A stretch of DNA of 61,509 bases from Leucobacter sp. 7(1) (lineage in GTDB: Bacteria > Actinomycetota > Actinomycetes > Actinomycetales > Microbacteriaceae). The position numbers and the translations under genes are program-made. The notes beneath the pieces were generated by a model. It was not told where the DNA came from. It saw only the letters and a list, made by a program, of their open reading frames with translations, and ran no database searches. Below, in pieces: positions 16,290-23,806 of the stretch (positions are counted from its first letter, which is position 1; each line of letters opens with the position of its first letter). Location of the stretch: contig NZ_FUID01000063.1 of NCBI RefSeq assembly GCF_900163635.1, positions 1 to 61,509 on the forward strand, written 5' to 3'.

Positions 16290-18701
16290 TCATGCCTGAT
16301 CCGACTCTTTCCGGCGCACCGTGGCTTCCAGCGCCTCGGCCAGAGCGAGCTGCGCCGCCTGTGCCTCATCCGCACGCGACTCGCTGCCGCCGCGAAGCGG
16401 AGCGGTCGAGACGCGGCGGCTCCGGGCGCGCCCGGTGCCCGCGCTCGGCGCGTCTGGGAGCGCGTTGAGCACAGAGTCGAGGAGGTTGCCGCCTGCCGCG
16501 GGCGCGCTTGCAGCCGCCGGCGATCCCGCGCCACTTCCGAAGCTCGATCCTGCACCTGAGCGAGGTGCACTCTCCTGCTGATCCGCATCAGACTGCCGCG
16601 ACGGGCGCGCCGAGACTCGGCCCGTGGCCCGCGATCCGCGGCGGCCTGCCGGCGCGGCAGCACTCGTGGATCCCGACGCCTCAGCGGCGGGGACTTCCTC
16701 ATCGTGAGCCTCATCCTTTGCGGGAAGCGTCGACGCGGCGACCTGCGCGAGCATGTTCTTGGCACCGTCGGAGATTGCGTGTGCCTGCGACTTCGCTTCC
16801 GGCTGTGGTGCCTGATGCTGCTGCTGGCCGCGACCGCGCTTCGAACTGCGCACGGGTGCCTCACTCCGGTGCCGCGACACAGGCTCGTGGTGCACAATGA
16901 CGCCCCGCCCGGCGCACACGTCGCATGGTTCGCTGAAGGACTCGAGTAGGCCGAGGCCGAGCTTCTTTCGCGTCATCTGCACGAGCCCAAGCGAGGTCAC
17001 CTCGGCAACCTGGTGCTTCGTGCGATCGCGGCTCAGGCACTCCACCATGCGGCGCAGCACGAGGTCGCGGTTGGACTCGAGCACCATGTCGATGAAGTCG
17101 ACAACGATGATCCCGCCGATGTCACGCAGGCGCAACTGGCGCACGATCTCCTCGGCGGCCTCGAGGTTGTTTTTCGTGACAGTCTCCTCGAGGTTTCCCC
17201 CGGAGCCAACGAACTTGCCGGTATTCACGTCGACGACGGTCATCGCCTCGGTGCGGTCGATCACCAGCGAACCGCCGGAGGGCAGCCACACCTTGCGATC
17301 CAGTGCTTTCGCGATCTGCTCCGTGACCCGGTACTCGTCGAATACATCACGGTCACCGTCGAAGTGCTCCACGCGGGTGAGCAGGTCAGGGGCCACCTGT
17401 GCGAGGTAGTTCTCGATCACGGTGTACGTGTCCTGGCCCGAGATCAGCAGCCGCTGGAAGTCCTCGTTGAACACATCGCGGATGATCTTGATCAGCATGT
17501 CGGGCTCCGAGTGCAGCAGTACTGGGCCGCCACCCTTCGCCACGCGCTTCTGGATGGATTCCCACTGGCGGGTCAGCCGCTGCACGTCGTGCGTCAGCTG
17601 ATCCTCGGTGGCACCCTCGGCCGCGGTACGGACGATCACGCCGGCACCGCTCGGGAGCACCTCTTTCAGAATCTTCTTCAGGCGCGCGCGCTCCGTATCC
17701 GGGAGCTTGCGCGAGATGCCGTTCATGGCACCGCCGGGCACGTAGACAAGGAATCGCCCAGGCAGGGAAATCTGGCTCGTGAGGCGGGCACCCTTGTGAC
17801 CCACGGGGTCCTTGGTGACCTGCACCAGGATCTGGTCGCCCGGCTTCAGCGCATTTTCGATCTTGCGCGCCGTGTTGCCGCCCTCGAACTCCGACCAATC
17901 AACTTCGCCAGAGTAGAGGACAGCGTTGCGGCCGCGGCCAATGTCCACGAACGCCGCTTCCATGCTCGGCAGGACGTTCTGGACACGGCCCAGGTACACG
18001 TTGCCGATGAGCGAGCTTTCGCTGGAGCGCGCGACATAGTGCTCCACGAGAACCTTGTCCTCAAGCACGCCGATCTGCACACGGTCCGCGGTGGTGCGGA
18101 CGATCATCTCGCGATCGACGGACTCGCGGCGGGCCAGGAACTCGGACTCGGTGATGACCACGCGACGCCGTCCAGCGTCGCGACCATCCCGGCGGCGCTG
18201 CTTCTTTGCCTCGAGCCGGGTCGATCCCTTGATGCGCTGTGGTTCGGTGATCACCGGGGCCTGACGGGGCTGACGCCGTGGCGCCTCTTCTTCGGCGTGC
18301 ACCTCTGAGCCGCCGGAACGGCGACGGGTGCGCCGTGACTGCGAGCCCTGCTCACGTTCCTCGCTGGGCGCTTCGGCTTCGAACCGCTGGTCCAGAATGT
18401 CGTCGAGCTGGCGCAGCTCGCTCGGGCGGAGCTCACTGCGTCGGGGACGAGGCGGGATCGGCGGCACGTCGGGAGCAAGGAATATGAGCCGCGTCGTCGC
18501 CCGGAAGCGCTCGGCGGGCGTCATATCCGCGAGCGGCAGCACGAGCTGCGGGCCGGCGGGCGCCGCTTCGGTGACGGGATCTGCATCGCGCACCGAGTCG
18601 GCCTCGGCAGCTTCGAGCTCCGCAGTGGCCTCTGAAGTGTCGAGGGCCTCAGCGAGCTGCGGCGATTCATCGTTCTGTTCTGGTGTGGTGTCTTTCACCA
18701 T
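16290..18701 (-). CDS. rne: Ribonuclease E/G
   Basis: An 803-residue endoribonuclease of mRNA decay and rRNA processing. The start at 18701 follows an AAGGAGAC site. The order is an acidic, disordered N-terminal extension (about 1-190), an S1 domain near residues 225-275 (SSLIGNVYLGRVQNVLPS, AAFVDIG), and the RNase H/5'-sensor and DNase I-like catalytic core with VDVNTGKFVG and IIVVDFIDM near 490-530. The zinc-link CDVCAGRG follows near residue 592, then a Glu/Ser/Arg/Ala-rich tail. Both extensions flank the core, as in actinobacterial RNase E/G. A long structured leader precedes it. Confidence 0.96.
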   Translation of the reverse strand: MVKDTTPEQNDESPQLAEALDTSEATAELEAAEADSVRDADPVTEAAPAGPQLVLPLADMTPAERFRATTRLIFLAPDVPPIPPRPRRSELRPSELRQLDDILDQRFEAEAPSEEREQGSQSRRTRRRSGGSEVHAEEEAPRRQPRQAPVITEPQRIKGSTRLEAKKQRRRDGRDAGRRRVVITESEFLARRESVDREMIVRTTADRVQIGVLEDKVLVEHYVARSSESSLIGNVYLGRVQNVLPSMEAAFVDIGRGRNAVLYSGEVDWSEFEGGNTARKIENALKPGDQILVQVTKDPVGHKGARLTSQISLPGRFLVYVPGGAMNGISRKLPDTERARLKKILKEVLPSGAGVIVRTAAEGATEDQLTHDVQRLTRQWESIQKRVAKGGGPVLLHSEPDMLIKIIRDVFNEDFQRLLISGQDTYTVIENYLAQVAPDLLTRVEHFDGDRDVFDEYRVTEQIAKALDRKVWLPSGGSLVIDRTEAMTVVDVNTGKFVGSGGNLEETVTKNNLEAAEEIVRQLRLRDIGGIIVVDFIDMVLESNRDLVLRRMVECLSRDRTKHQVAEVTSLGLVQMTRKKLGLGLLESFSEPCDVCAGRGVIVHHEPVSRHRSEAPVRSSKRGRGQQQHQAPQPEAKSQAHAISDGAKNMLAQVAASTLPAKDEAHDEEVPAAEASGSTSAAAPAGRRGSRATGRVSARPSRQSDADQQESAPRSGAGSSFGSGAGSPAAASAPAAGGNLLDSVLNALPDAPSAGTGRARSRRVSTAPLRGGSESRADEAQAAQLALAEALEATVRRKESDQA

Positions 18702-18899
18702 TGCTGGTGTCTCCTTATGCCCGGAGAAAGCCTGACTTGCTCCGGCAATTCTTCGTCGCACGGGGGTGCCGTGCGTGCGGTTCTCCGCGGGTGTCAACCA
18801 CCCGCGCTCGGTCGCTCTTGGACCGGTGACAACCAACGGTCGCCATAAGACTGTGCGTGTCGGACCCGTTCCAGGGTCCGTACACCGCACTTCATTATG
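18702..18899 (-). promoter_or_regulatory. Putative promoter and long structured 5' leader of rne
   Basis: On the minus strand TGACATAAT (an extended -10, core at 18894-18899) would start transcription near 18887, giving a leader of about 185 bases. The leader holds at least two strong hairpins: GGACCC/GGGTCC near 18862-18879 and an 8-bp CGCGGGTG/CACCCGCG near 18785-18806. RNase E controls its own mRNA through leader hairpins in E. coli; a similar role here is inference. Confidence 0.45.
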
Positions 18900-19017
18900 T
18901 CACGGTCCACTGAAAAACCGCAGAAACCGTGCCGCGGCGGGCCAAGCTTTCCACCCGGCTACGGAACTCACGCCACTCACACCTGGGCACGCAGGCAGTC
19001 GCAGTAGGATCGGCGAT

Positions 19018-19629
19018 ATGAGCCTTGAACCTCGCACCGCGAAGCGCCCCGTCGGCTTCGCACTCTTCACAATCATCGCGGGGGCTATCGGCCTCTTCGC
19101 GTCGTGGGAACTGCTCACCGAGTACATCAAGACGCTCGCCCAGCCCGGCTACGTGCCGAACTGTGCGGTCAGTATCCTCGTGACATGCGGACCCAACATG
19201 GACTCCTGGCAGGGTTCACTGTTCGGATTCAGCAACACAATCATCGGCGTTGCCGGGTTCATGGCTCCGATCTTCGTGGGTGTTGCGCTCCTCGCCGGGG
19301 CCACCTTCGCGCCGTGGTTCTGGCGGGTGTACCAGCTCGGACTGCTCGGAGCCTTTGTGTTTGTCATCTGGCTGTTCACACAGAGTGTGTTTAGTCTGGG
19401 GACGCTCTGCCCGTGGTGCATGGTCGTGTGGGCAGTCACGATCCCGCTCTGGTGGGTGAGCGCGTTCCGCCCCACAGCGGCGGGCGACATCCCCGCATCA
19501 GAGCGCACTCGACAACTCTTCCAGCAGCTCGCGTCCTGGTCGTGGGTCATGATCCTGGTGACCGTGCTCGTGATCGCGTTTATCGCGCAGCTGCAGCTCG
19601 ACTGGTTTGCGGAGATTGCCCGGGCGTAG
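19018..19629 (+). CDS. VKOR family thiol oxidoreductase-like membrane protein
   Basis: A 203-residue integral membrane protein of the vitamin K epoxide reductase family. In actinobacteria these proteins use menaquinone to reoxidise DsbA-like enzymes that form disulfide bonds outside the cytoplasm. The CPWC redox pair lies near residue 131 and the loop pair CAVSILVTC near residues 46-54. About four or five hydrophobic segments are present (residues 13-33, 75-100, 105-128, 132-150, 174-195). The start follows AGGATCGG by a few bases. It is divergent from rne and convergent with coaE. Confidence 0.92.
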   Translation: MSLEPRTAKRPVGFALFTIIAGAIGLFASWELLTEYIKTLAQPGYVPNCAVSILVTCGPNMDSWQGSLFGFSNTIIGVAGFMAPIFVGVALLAGATFAPWFWRVYQLGLLGAFVFVIWLFTQSVFSLGTLCPWCMVVWAVTIPLWWVSAFRPTAAGDIPASERTRQLFQQLASWSWVMILVTVLVIAFIAQLQLDWFAEIARA

Positions 19630-19656
19630 CGCCCGGCGGCCGTGCGCTACGCCCGG
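19620..19656. terminator. Convergent hairpin made of two gene ends
   Basis: CCGGGCGTAGCGC (19620-19632) and its exact complement (19644-19656) enclose an 11-base loop. The arms include the TAG stops of the VKOR gene and of coaE, so the 3' ends of both convergent genes form one 13-bp stem. No T-run follows, so it may work as a bidirectional stop or mRNA end protector. Confidence 0.6.
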
Positions 19657-20258
19657 CTCTCCTCCGCGATCCGCGCCCACAGCGCGTCAACCTGCGCGAG
19701 CGTGTCGGCTTCGCTCCCCGAAGTATCAATGATCACGTCCGCGATCGCCCGCCGCTGCTGCGCGCTTGCCTGCTGTGCAATCCGACGCCGGGCGTCCGCC
19801 TCGGACATTCCGCGCAGTTCAACCATTCGTGCTACGCGCTGCTCCTCCGGCGCGTCTGCGACCACAACAGTGTCGAACTCCCCCGCGCGGCCCGTCTCGG
19901 CGAGCAGCGGAATCTCGTACACAATGATGCTCCGCTGGTCCGCGGCCTGGGCATTGGCGACCGCAGCGGCGAACAACCGAGCAACCTCGGGGTGCACAAT
20001 CGCGTTGAGATCCTGCAGCGCTGCGGCGTCCTGGAACACGATTGCTCCCAGCGCCGCCCGGTCAAGTTCCCCCGTCACAGTCAGCACCCGATCCGCGCCG
20101 AATCGGTGCGCCACCCGCGCAAGCCCAGGAGTGCCCGGCGCAACCGCGTCACGCGCGAGCTGATCCGCGTCGATGCGCGTGGCCCCGAGCTCAGCAAGCC
20201 GGCGCCCGATCGTCGATTTGCCGGAGGCAATTCCGCCGGTCAGTGCAATTACCGTCAT
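19647..20258 (-). CDS. coaE: Dephospho-CoA kinase
   Basis: A 203-residue P-loop kinase that phosphorylates dephospho-CoA in the last step of coenzyme A synthesis. The Walker A GGIASGKST is at residues 8-16. DADQLARDAV, VIVHPEV-like (AIVHPEVARLF) and VYEIPLLAETG segments are characteristic. Length is normal. It lies upstream of, and divergent from, the DUF4126 gene. Confidence 0.97.
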   Translation of the reverse strand: MTVIALTGGIASGKSTIGRRLAELGATRIDADQLARDAVAPGTPGLARVAHRFGADRVLTVTGELDRAALGAIVFQDAAALQDLNAIVHPEVARLFAAAVANAQAADQRSIIVYEIPLLAETGRAGEFDTVVVADAPEEQRVARMVELRGMSEADARRRIAQQASAQQRRAIADVIIDTSGSEADTLAQVDALWARIAEESRA

Positions 20259-20305
20259 GGTGTTAGCGTAGCGTCAGAGAGCCACCCTGCCACGCGAGGA
20301 GAGAC

Positions 20306-20911
20306 ATGCTCGAACTCATCACCGGCGCGACGCTCGCCGCTTCTGCGGGGCTGAACGCGTATATTCCGCTGCTTGGGCTCGGGCTTCTCTCTCGCTTCAC
20401 CGAGCTTGTGCAGCTCCCCGCGGGCTGGGGCTGGATCGAGAACGAGTGGTCGCTGGGGATCCTCGGCGTGCTGCTTGTGATTGAGATACTCGTGGACAAA
20501 GTTCCCGCACTCGACACAGTGAACGATGTGCTCCAGAGCGTCGTCCGCCCCGCTTCCGGCGGAATGGTGTTCGCCGCGGGCGCCGCGAGCGATACCGTGG
20601 CCGTGCAGGATCCGGCCGTGTTTGTGTCGTCCGGCCAGATCTGGCCGTTTGTGCTCGGGATCGGGATCGCGCTGATCCCCCACATCTTGAAGGCCGTGGC
20701 CCGGCCCGTCCTGAACGTGCTGACCGCCGGTGCCGGTGCCGCCGTCGCGAGCTTCTTCGAGGATCTTGGCGCAGTGGCACTCACGCTCCTCGCCGTGGTC
20801 GTGCCCGTACTCGCCCTCGTCCTGCTCGTGGTCATCGTGGTCTGGCTCGTGCGCCGCCTGCGCCGCGCTCTCCGCGAGCGTGCCGCACGCCCCACGCTCA
20901 TCGAAGGGTGA
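20306..20911 (+). CDS. DUF4126 family membrane protein
   Basis: A 201-residue membrane protein starting MLELITGATLAASAGLNAY, the typical DUF4126 N terminus, with the conserved helical segments ILVDKVPALDTVNDVLQ and RPASGGMVFAAG. Four or five hydrophobic helices are visible. A GAGGAGAG site precedes the ATG. The function of the family is unknown. Its stop codon lies inside a 22-bp perfect hairpin. Confidence 0.88.
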   Translation: MLELITGATLAASAGLNAYIPLLGLGLLSRFTELVQLPAGWGWIENEWSLGILGVLLVIEILVDKVPALDTVNDVLQSVVRPASGGMVFAAGAASDTVAVQDPAVFVSSGQIWPFVLGIGIALIPHILKAVARPVLNVLTAGAGAAVASFFEDLGAVALTLLAVVVPVLALVLLVVIVVWLVRRLRRALRERAARPTLIEG

Positions 20912-20955
20912 GTTTCTGGGGCTTCGCGTGCGTGAAGCCCCAGAAACTCACCCTT
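20904..20955. terminator. 22-bp perfect hairpin at the end of the DUF4126 gene
   Basis: The arm at 20904-20925 is exactly complementary to 20934-20955 around an 8-base loop. The left arm contains the last codons and TGA of the DUF4126 gene. No T-run follows. Probably a bidirectional terminator or 3'-end stabiliser between this gene and the convergent rpsA. Confidence 0.65.
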
Positions 20956-20995
20956 GGGTGGGGAGGACGTGCCCGCGCACGCGCACCGAAACGCC

Positions 20996-21030
20996 GCAGG
21001 CCCGGCCACCGAAACGGTGACCGGGCCTGC
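20996..21030 (-). terminator. rpsA terminator
   Basis: GCAGGCCCGG pairs with CCGGGCCTGC, and after one mismatch CACCG pairs with CGGTG around a 3-base loop, 15 bases beyond the rpsA stop. It is a strong stem without a long T-run, as is common in high-GC actinobacteria. Confidence 0.75.
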
Positions 21031-21044
21031 GAACTGCTTCAGGG

Positions 21045-22493
21045 TTAGTTACCCTCGAGCTGTGCCTTCAGCGCAGCGAGTGCTGCGTCGTCAGCGAGCG
21101 CACCGGCCGAAGCCGAGTCGCTGGAGAAGGTCGATCCGCCGGTCTCCGACGCAGCCGGAGCCGCGATGATCTCGGTGAGCGAGGCAGCAACCTGCTTCTT
21201 GTGTGCTTCCCAACGCTCCTGTGCGGCTGCGTACTCCAGCTCCCACTTCTCGCGCTGCGACTCGAAGCCTTCCTTCCACTCCTGCGTCTCCGGATCGAAG
21301 CCCTCGGGGTACTTGTACTCGCCGGCCTCGTCGTACTCGGTGGTCATACCGTAGAGTGCGGGGTCGAACTCGGTGCCCTCGGGATCGACGCCATCGTTCG
21401 CCTGCTTGAGGCTGAGCGAGATGCGGCGGCGATCGAGATCGATGTCGATGATCTTGACGAAGACTTCCTGGCCGGCCGAAACGACCTGCTCAGCAAGCTC
21501 AACGTGCTGACCCGACAGCTCGGAGATGTGCACGAGGCCCTCGATGCCGTCTGCAACGCGAACGAACGCGCCGAACGGAACGAGCTTCGTGACAACACCC
21601 GGGGCGATCTGACCGATCGCGTGGGTGCGTGCGAAGACCTGCCAGGGGTCCTCCTGCGTAGCCTTCAGCGACAGCGACACGCGCTCGCGATCCAGCTCGA
21701 CAGAGAGCACCTCGACGGTGACTTCCTGGCCCACCTCGACGACGTCGGAGGCGTGCTCGATGTGCTTCCAGGAGAGCTCGGAGACGTGCACGAGGCCGTC
21801 AACGCCGCCCAGGTCAACGAACGCACCGAAGTTGACGATCGAGGAGATGACACCCTTGCGAACCTGGCCGGGCTTGAGCTCGGCGAGGAACGAGGAGCGC
21901 GTTGCGGACTGCGTCTCTTCGAGGAGCGCACGGCGCGACAGGACCACGTTGTTGCGGTTCTTGTCGAGCTCGAGGATCTTTGCTTCGATCTCCTGACCCA
22001 GGTACGGGGTGAGGTCGCGCACGCGGCGCAGCTCGATGAGCGAAGCGGGGAGGAAGCCACGGAGCCCGATGTCAACAATGAGGCCGCCCTTGACGACCTC
22101 GATGACGGTGCCGGTAACGACGCCCTCGTTCTCCTTGATCTTCTCCACGTCGCCCCAAGCACGCTCGTACTGAGCGCGCTTCTTCGACAGGATCAGGCGA
22201 CCTTCCTTGTCCTCCTTCTGGAGAACGAGCGCCTCGACCGAGTCGCCGACCTGGACGACCTCATCCGGATCGACGTCGTGCTTGATGGAAAGCTCGCGCG
22301 AGGGGATCACACCCTCGGTCTTGAACCCGACGTCGAGGAGAACCTCGTCGCGGTCAATCTTCACAACGGTACCCTCGATGAGGTCTCCGTCGTTGAAGGA
22401 CTTAATGGTCAGTTCGACCGCTGCAAGGAAGTCTTCGGCAGAGCCGATGTCGTTTACTGCGACCTGCTTACTCGTGGTCGTTGCGTTCGTCAT
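21045..22493 (-). CDS. rpsA: 30S ribosomal protein bS1
   Basis: A 482-residue protein with four S1 RNA-binding repeats, beginning near residues 32 (GDLIEGTVVKIDRDEVLLDV), 117, 203 (GQVRKGVISSIVNFGAFVDL) and 288 (GVVTKLVPFGAFVRV), followed by an acidic tail. It helps mRNA bind the 30S subunit. The ATG at 22493 is chosen because the domain pattern begins soon after; longer in-frame readings lack similarity. It is terminated by the strong hairpin just downstream. Confidence 0.96.
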   Translation of the reverse strand: MTNATTTSKQVAVNDIGSAEDFLAAVELTIKSFNDGDLIEGTVVKIDRDEVLLDVGFKTEGVIPSRELSIKHDVDPDEVVQVGDSVEALVLQKEDKEGRLILSKKRAQYERAWGDVEKIKENEGVVTGTVIEVVKGGLIVDIGLRGFLPASLIELRRVRDLTPYLGQEIEAKILELDKNRNNVVLSRRALLEETQSATRSSFLAELKPGQVRKGVISSIVNFGAFVDLGGVDGLVHVSELSWKHIEHASDVVEVGQEVTVEVLSVELDRERVSLSLKATQEDPWQVFARTHAIGQIAPGVVTKLVPFGAFVRVADGIEGLVHISELSGQHVELAEQVVSAGQEVFVKIIDIDLDRRRISLSLKQANDGVDPEGTEFDPALYGMTTEYDEAGEYKYPEGFDPETQEWKEGFESQREKWELEYAAAQERWEAHKKQVAASLTEIIAAPAASETGGSTFSSDSASAGALADDAALAALKAQLEGN

Positions 22494-22632
22494 GTAATTG
22501 GTCTCCAGAATGGACAGGATATTCAGGCGAGACGCGCGTGATTCCCCGGTTTCCGTGAGATGACTCTCGCGGAGGGTGAGGCGCTCGACTCGCATGTGGA
22601 CATGGTTGAGTCGCCACAAATGTGACGGTTCA

Positions 22633-23703
22633 TCATACCTCGGTATTTGACCCGTGAGCAAGCCGTGATTCGCGGCGTTTCGCTGCCGTTCCGGACACCG
22701 CGGCGGCAATCAGGCAGGCCACCGCAACAGCCAACCCGCCCAGAGCGATGAGGAGGAGGATGTTCGGTTCGAGGGTCGTATCGTCCCAGCGCAGCAGGTC
22801 CGGCGCCCAGCTCCAGTGTTCACCGAGCACACGGTTCACTGCCCAGTTGGTGCCGGGGGTTGCCACACCGAGAAACAGCGACACTGTCGCCGCACGGATC
22901 CAGCCGGATGCCGGGAGGTACCGAATCGTCAGTGCGATCGCCCACACGAGCAGACACCCGATCCCGGCGAGCGGCAGCATCGGATGTGCCCACAGCTCGG
23001 GCCTTCCCGTTGCCAGAGCGATCACCCCGAGCAGCAGGGCGAGCGCGACGGTGTCGATGACGAGGGCCAACACCGTGAGGTGCCGACTGACGGGCGCGGG
23101 GAGCCCTGCTGAGCGAAGCAGGATCGGCGCGAACACGCACACGAGCCCGAACAGTACCGCGGCGAAGACGATCCAGATCCAGGCCCCTGGAGCGTGTTGG
23201 ACGCGCACGATGAAGAGCAAGGCACCGAGACTCACCGTTGCGCCTCCCAGCGCGCTCCACCCGCGCTGCGGGATCGGAAGCAGCGGGAGGGTGGTGAGCG
23301 AGAACGCGACAGCCACAGCGGCGAGCACGATCCAGAACCAGCTGAGCGTGTGTGACACCGAGAGGTTCACGATGAAGCAGCTCAGCAGGGTGACGGCGTA
23401 GGCGATGCCGGTGCTCCAGAGAATCGCGGAGCGCCAGCCCCGGTAGGCACGGGCGTCGCGCTGCACGGCCCGTCCTTCATGGTCCTCGCTTGCGCTGATC
23501 AGTTCGTTGCCGGTCACGCCGAGCTCCGCCGCCAGCGCCTGCACAAGCGTGATGTCGGGATAGGAGAGTCCGCGCTCCCATTTGGACACCGCGGACTCGG
23601 TGACGTGCAGGCGGGTCGCAAGCTCGCGCTGGGTGATGCCGAGGGCGCGGCGGCGCTCAGTCACGAAGCGGCCGAGGTCGCGTTTGGAAATATCGGAGGT
23701 CAT
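22633..23703 (-). CDS. XRE-family regulator fused to a multi-pass membrane domain
   Basis: A 356-residue protein. Residues 9-65 form a Cro/C1-type helix-turn-helix (LGRFVTERRRALGITQRE, ESAVSKWERGLSYPD). The rest has about nine to ten hydrophobic segments with few charged loops and ends in a basic tail. A DNA-binding domain tied to a large membrane domain suggests a one-component membrane sensor or regulator. No ligand can be inferred and no adjacent target gene is evident. The region between its start and polA holds a long hairpin. Confidence 0.85.
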   Translation of the reverse strand: MTSDISKRDLGRFVTERRRALGITQRELATRLHVTESAVSKWERGLSYPDITLVQALAAELGVTGNELISASEDHEGRAVQRDARAYRGWRSAILWSTGIAYAVTLLSCFIVNLSVSHTLSWFWIVLAAVAVAFSLTTLPLLPIPQRGWSALGGATVSLGALLFIVRVQHAPGAWIWIVFAAVLFGLVCVFAPILLRSAGLPAPVSRHLTVLALVIDTVALALLLGVIALATGRPELWAHPMLPLAGIGCLLVWAIALTIRYLPASGWIRAATVSLFLGVATPGTNWAVNRVLGEHWSWAPDLLRWDDTTLEPNILLLIALGGLAVAVACLIAAAVSGTAAKRRESRLAHGSNTEV

Positions 23704-23738
23704 GGATCTATCTCAGCAGAACGGGTGGGCTGGAACGC

Positions 23739-23799
23739 GAAGAACCGCGTGATTCCGGGACTCGACCGTTCGGCCAGTCGCGGAATCACGCGGTTCTTC
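23739..23799. terminator. Long hairpin downstream of polA
   Basis: A 19-bp perfect stem (23739-23757 with 23781-23799) is extended by GACT/AGTC after a G-G mismatch. It lies 8 bases beyond the polA stop and 36 bases upstream of the XRE gene, so it probably ends the polA transcript. Part of the stem repeats the sense of the word GAATCACGCGG on both strands. Confidence 0.65.
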
Positions 23800-23806
23800 G
23801 GCTCCA

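Noticed and set aside
17013-18308. Long plus-strand open frame opposite rne
   Set aside because: Antisense shadow of a real high-GC gene: composition follows the codon positions of rne, with no ribosome site and no recognisable motif.
21201-22541. Plus-strand frame opposite rpsA
   Set aside because: Antisense shadow of the four S1 repeats.
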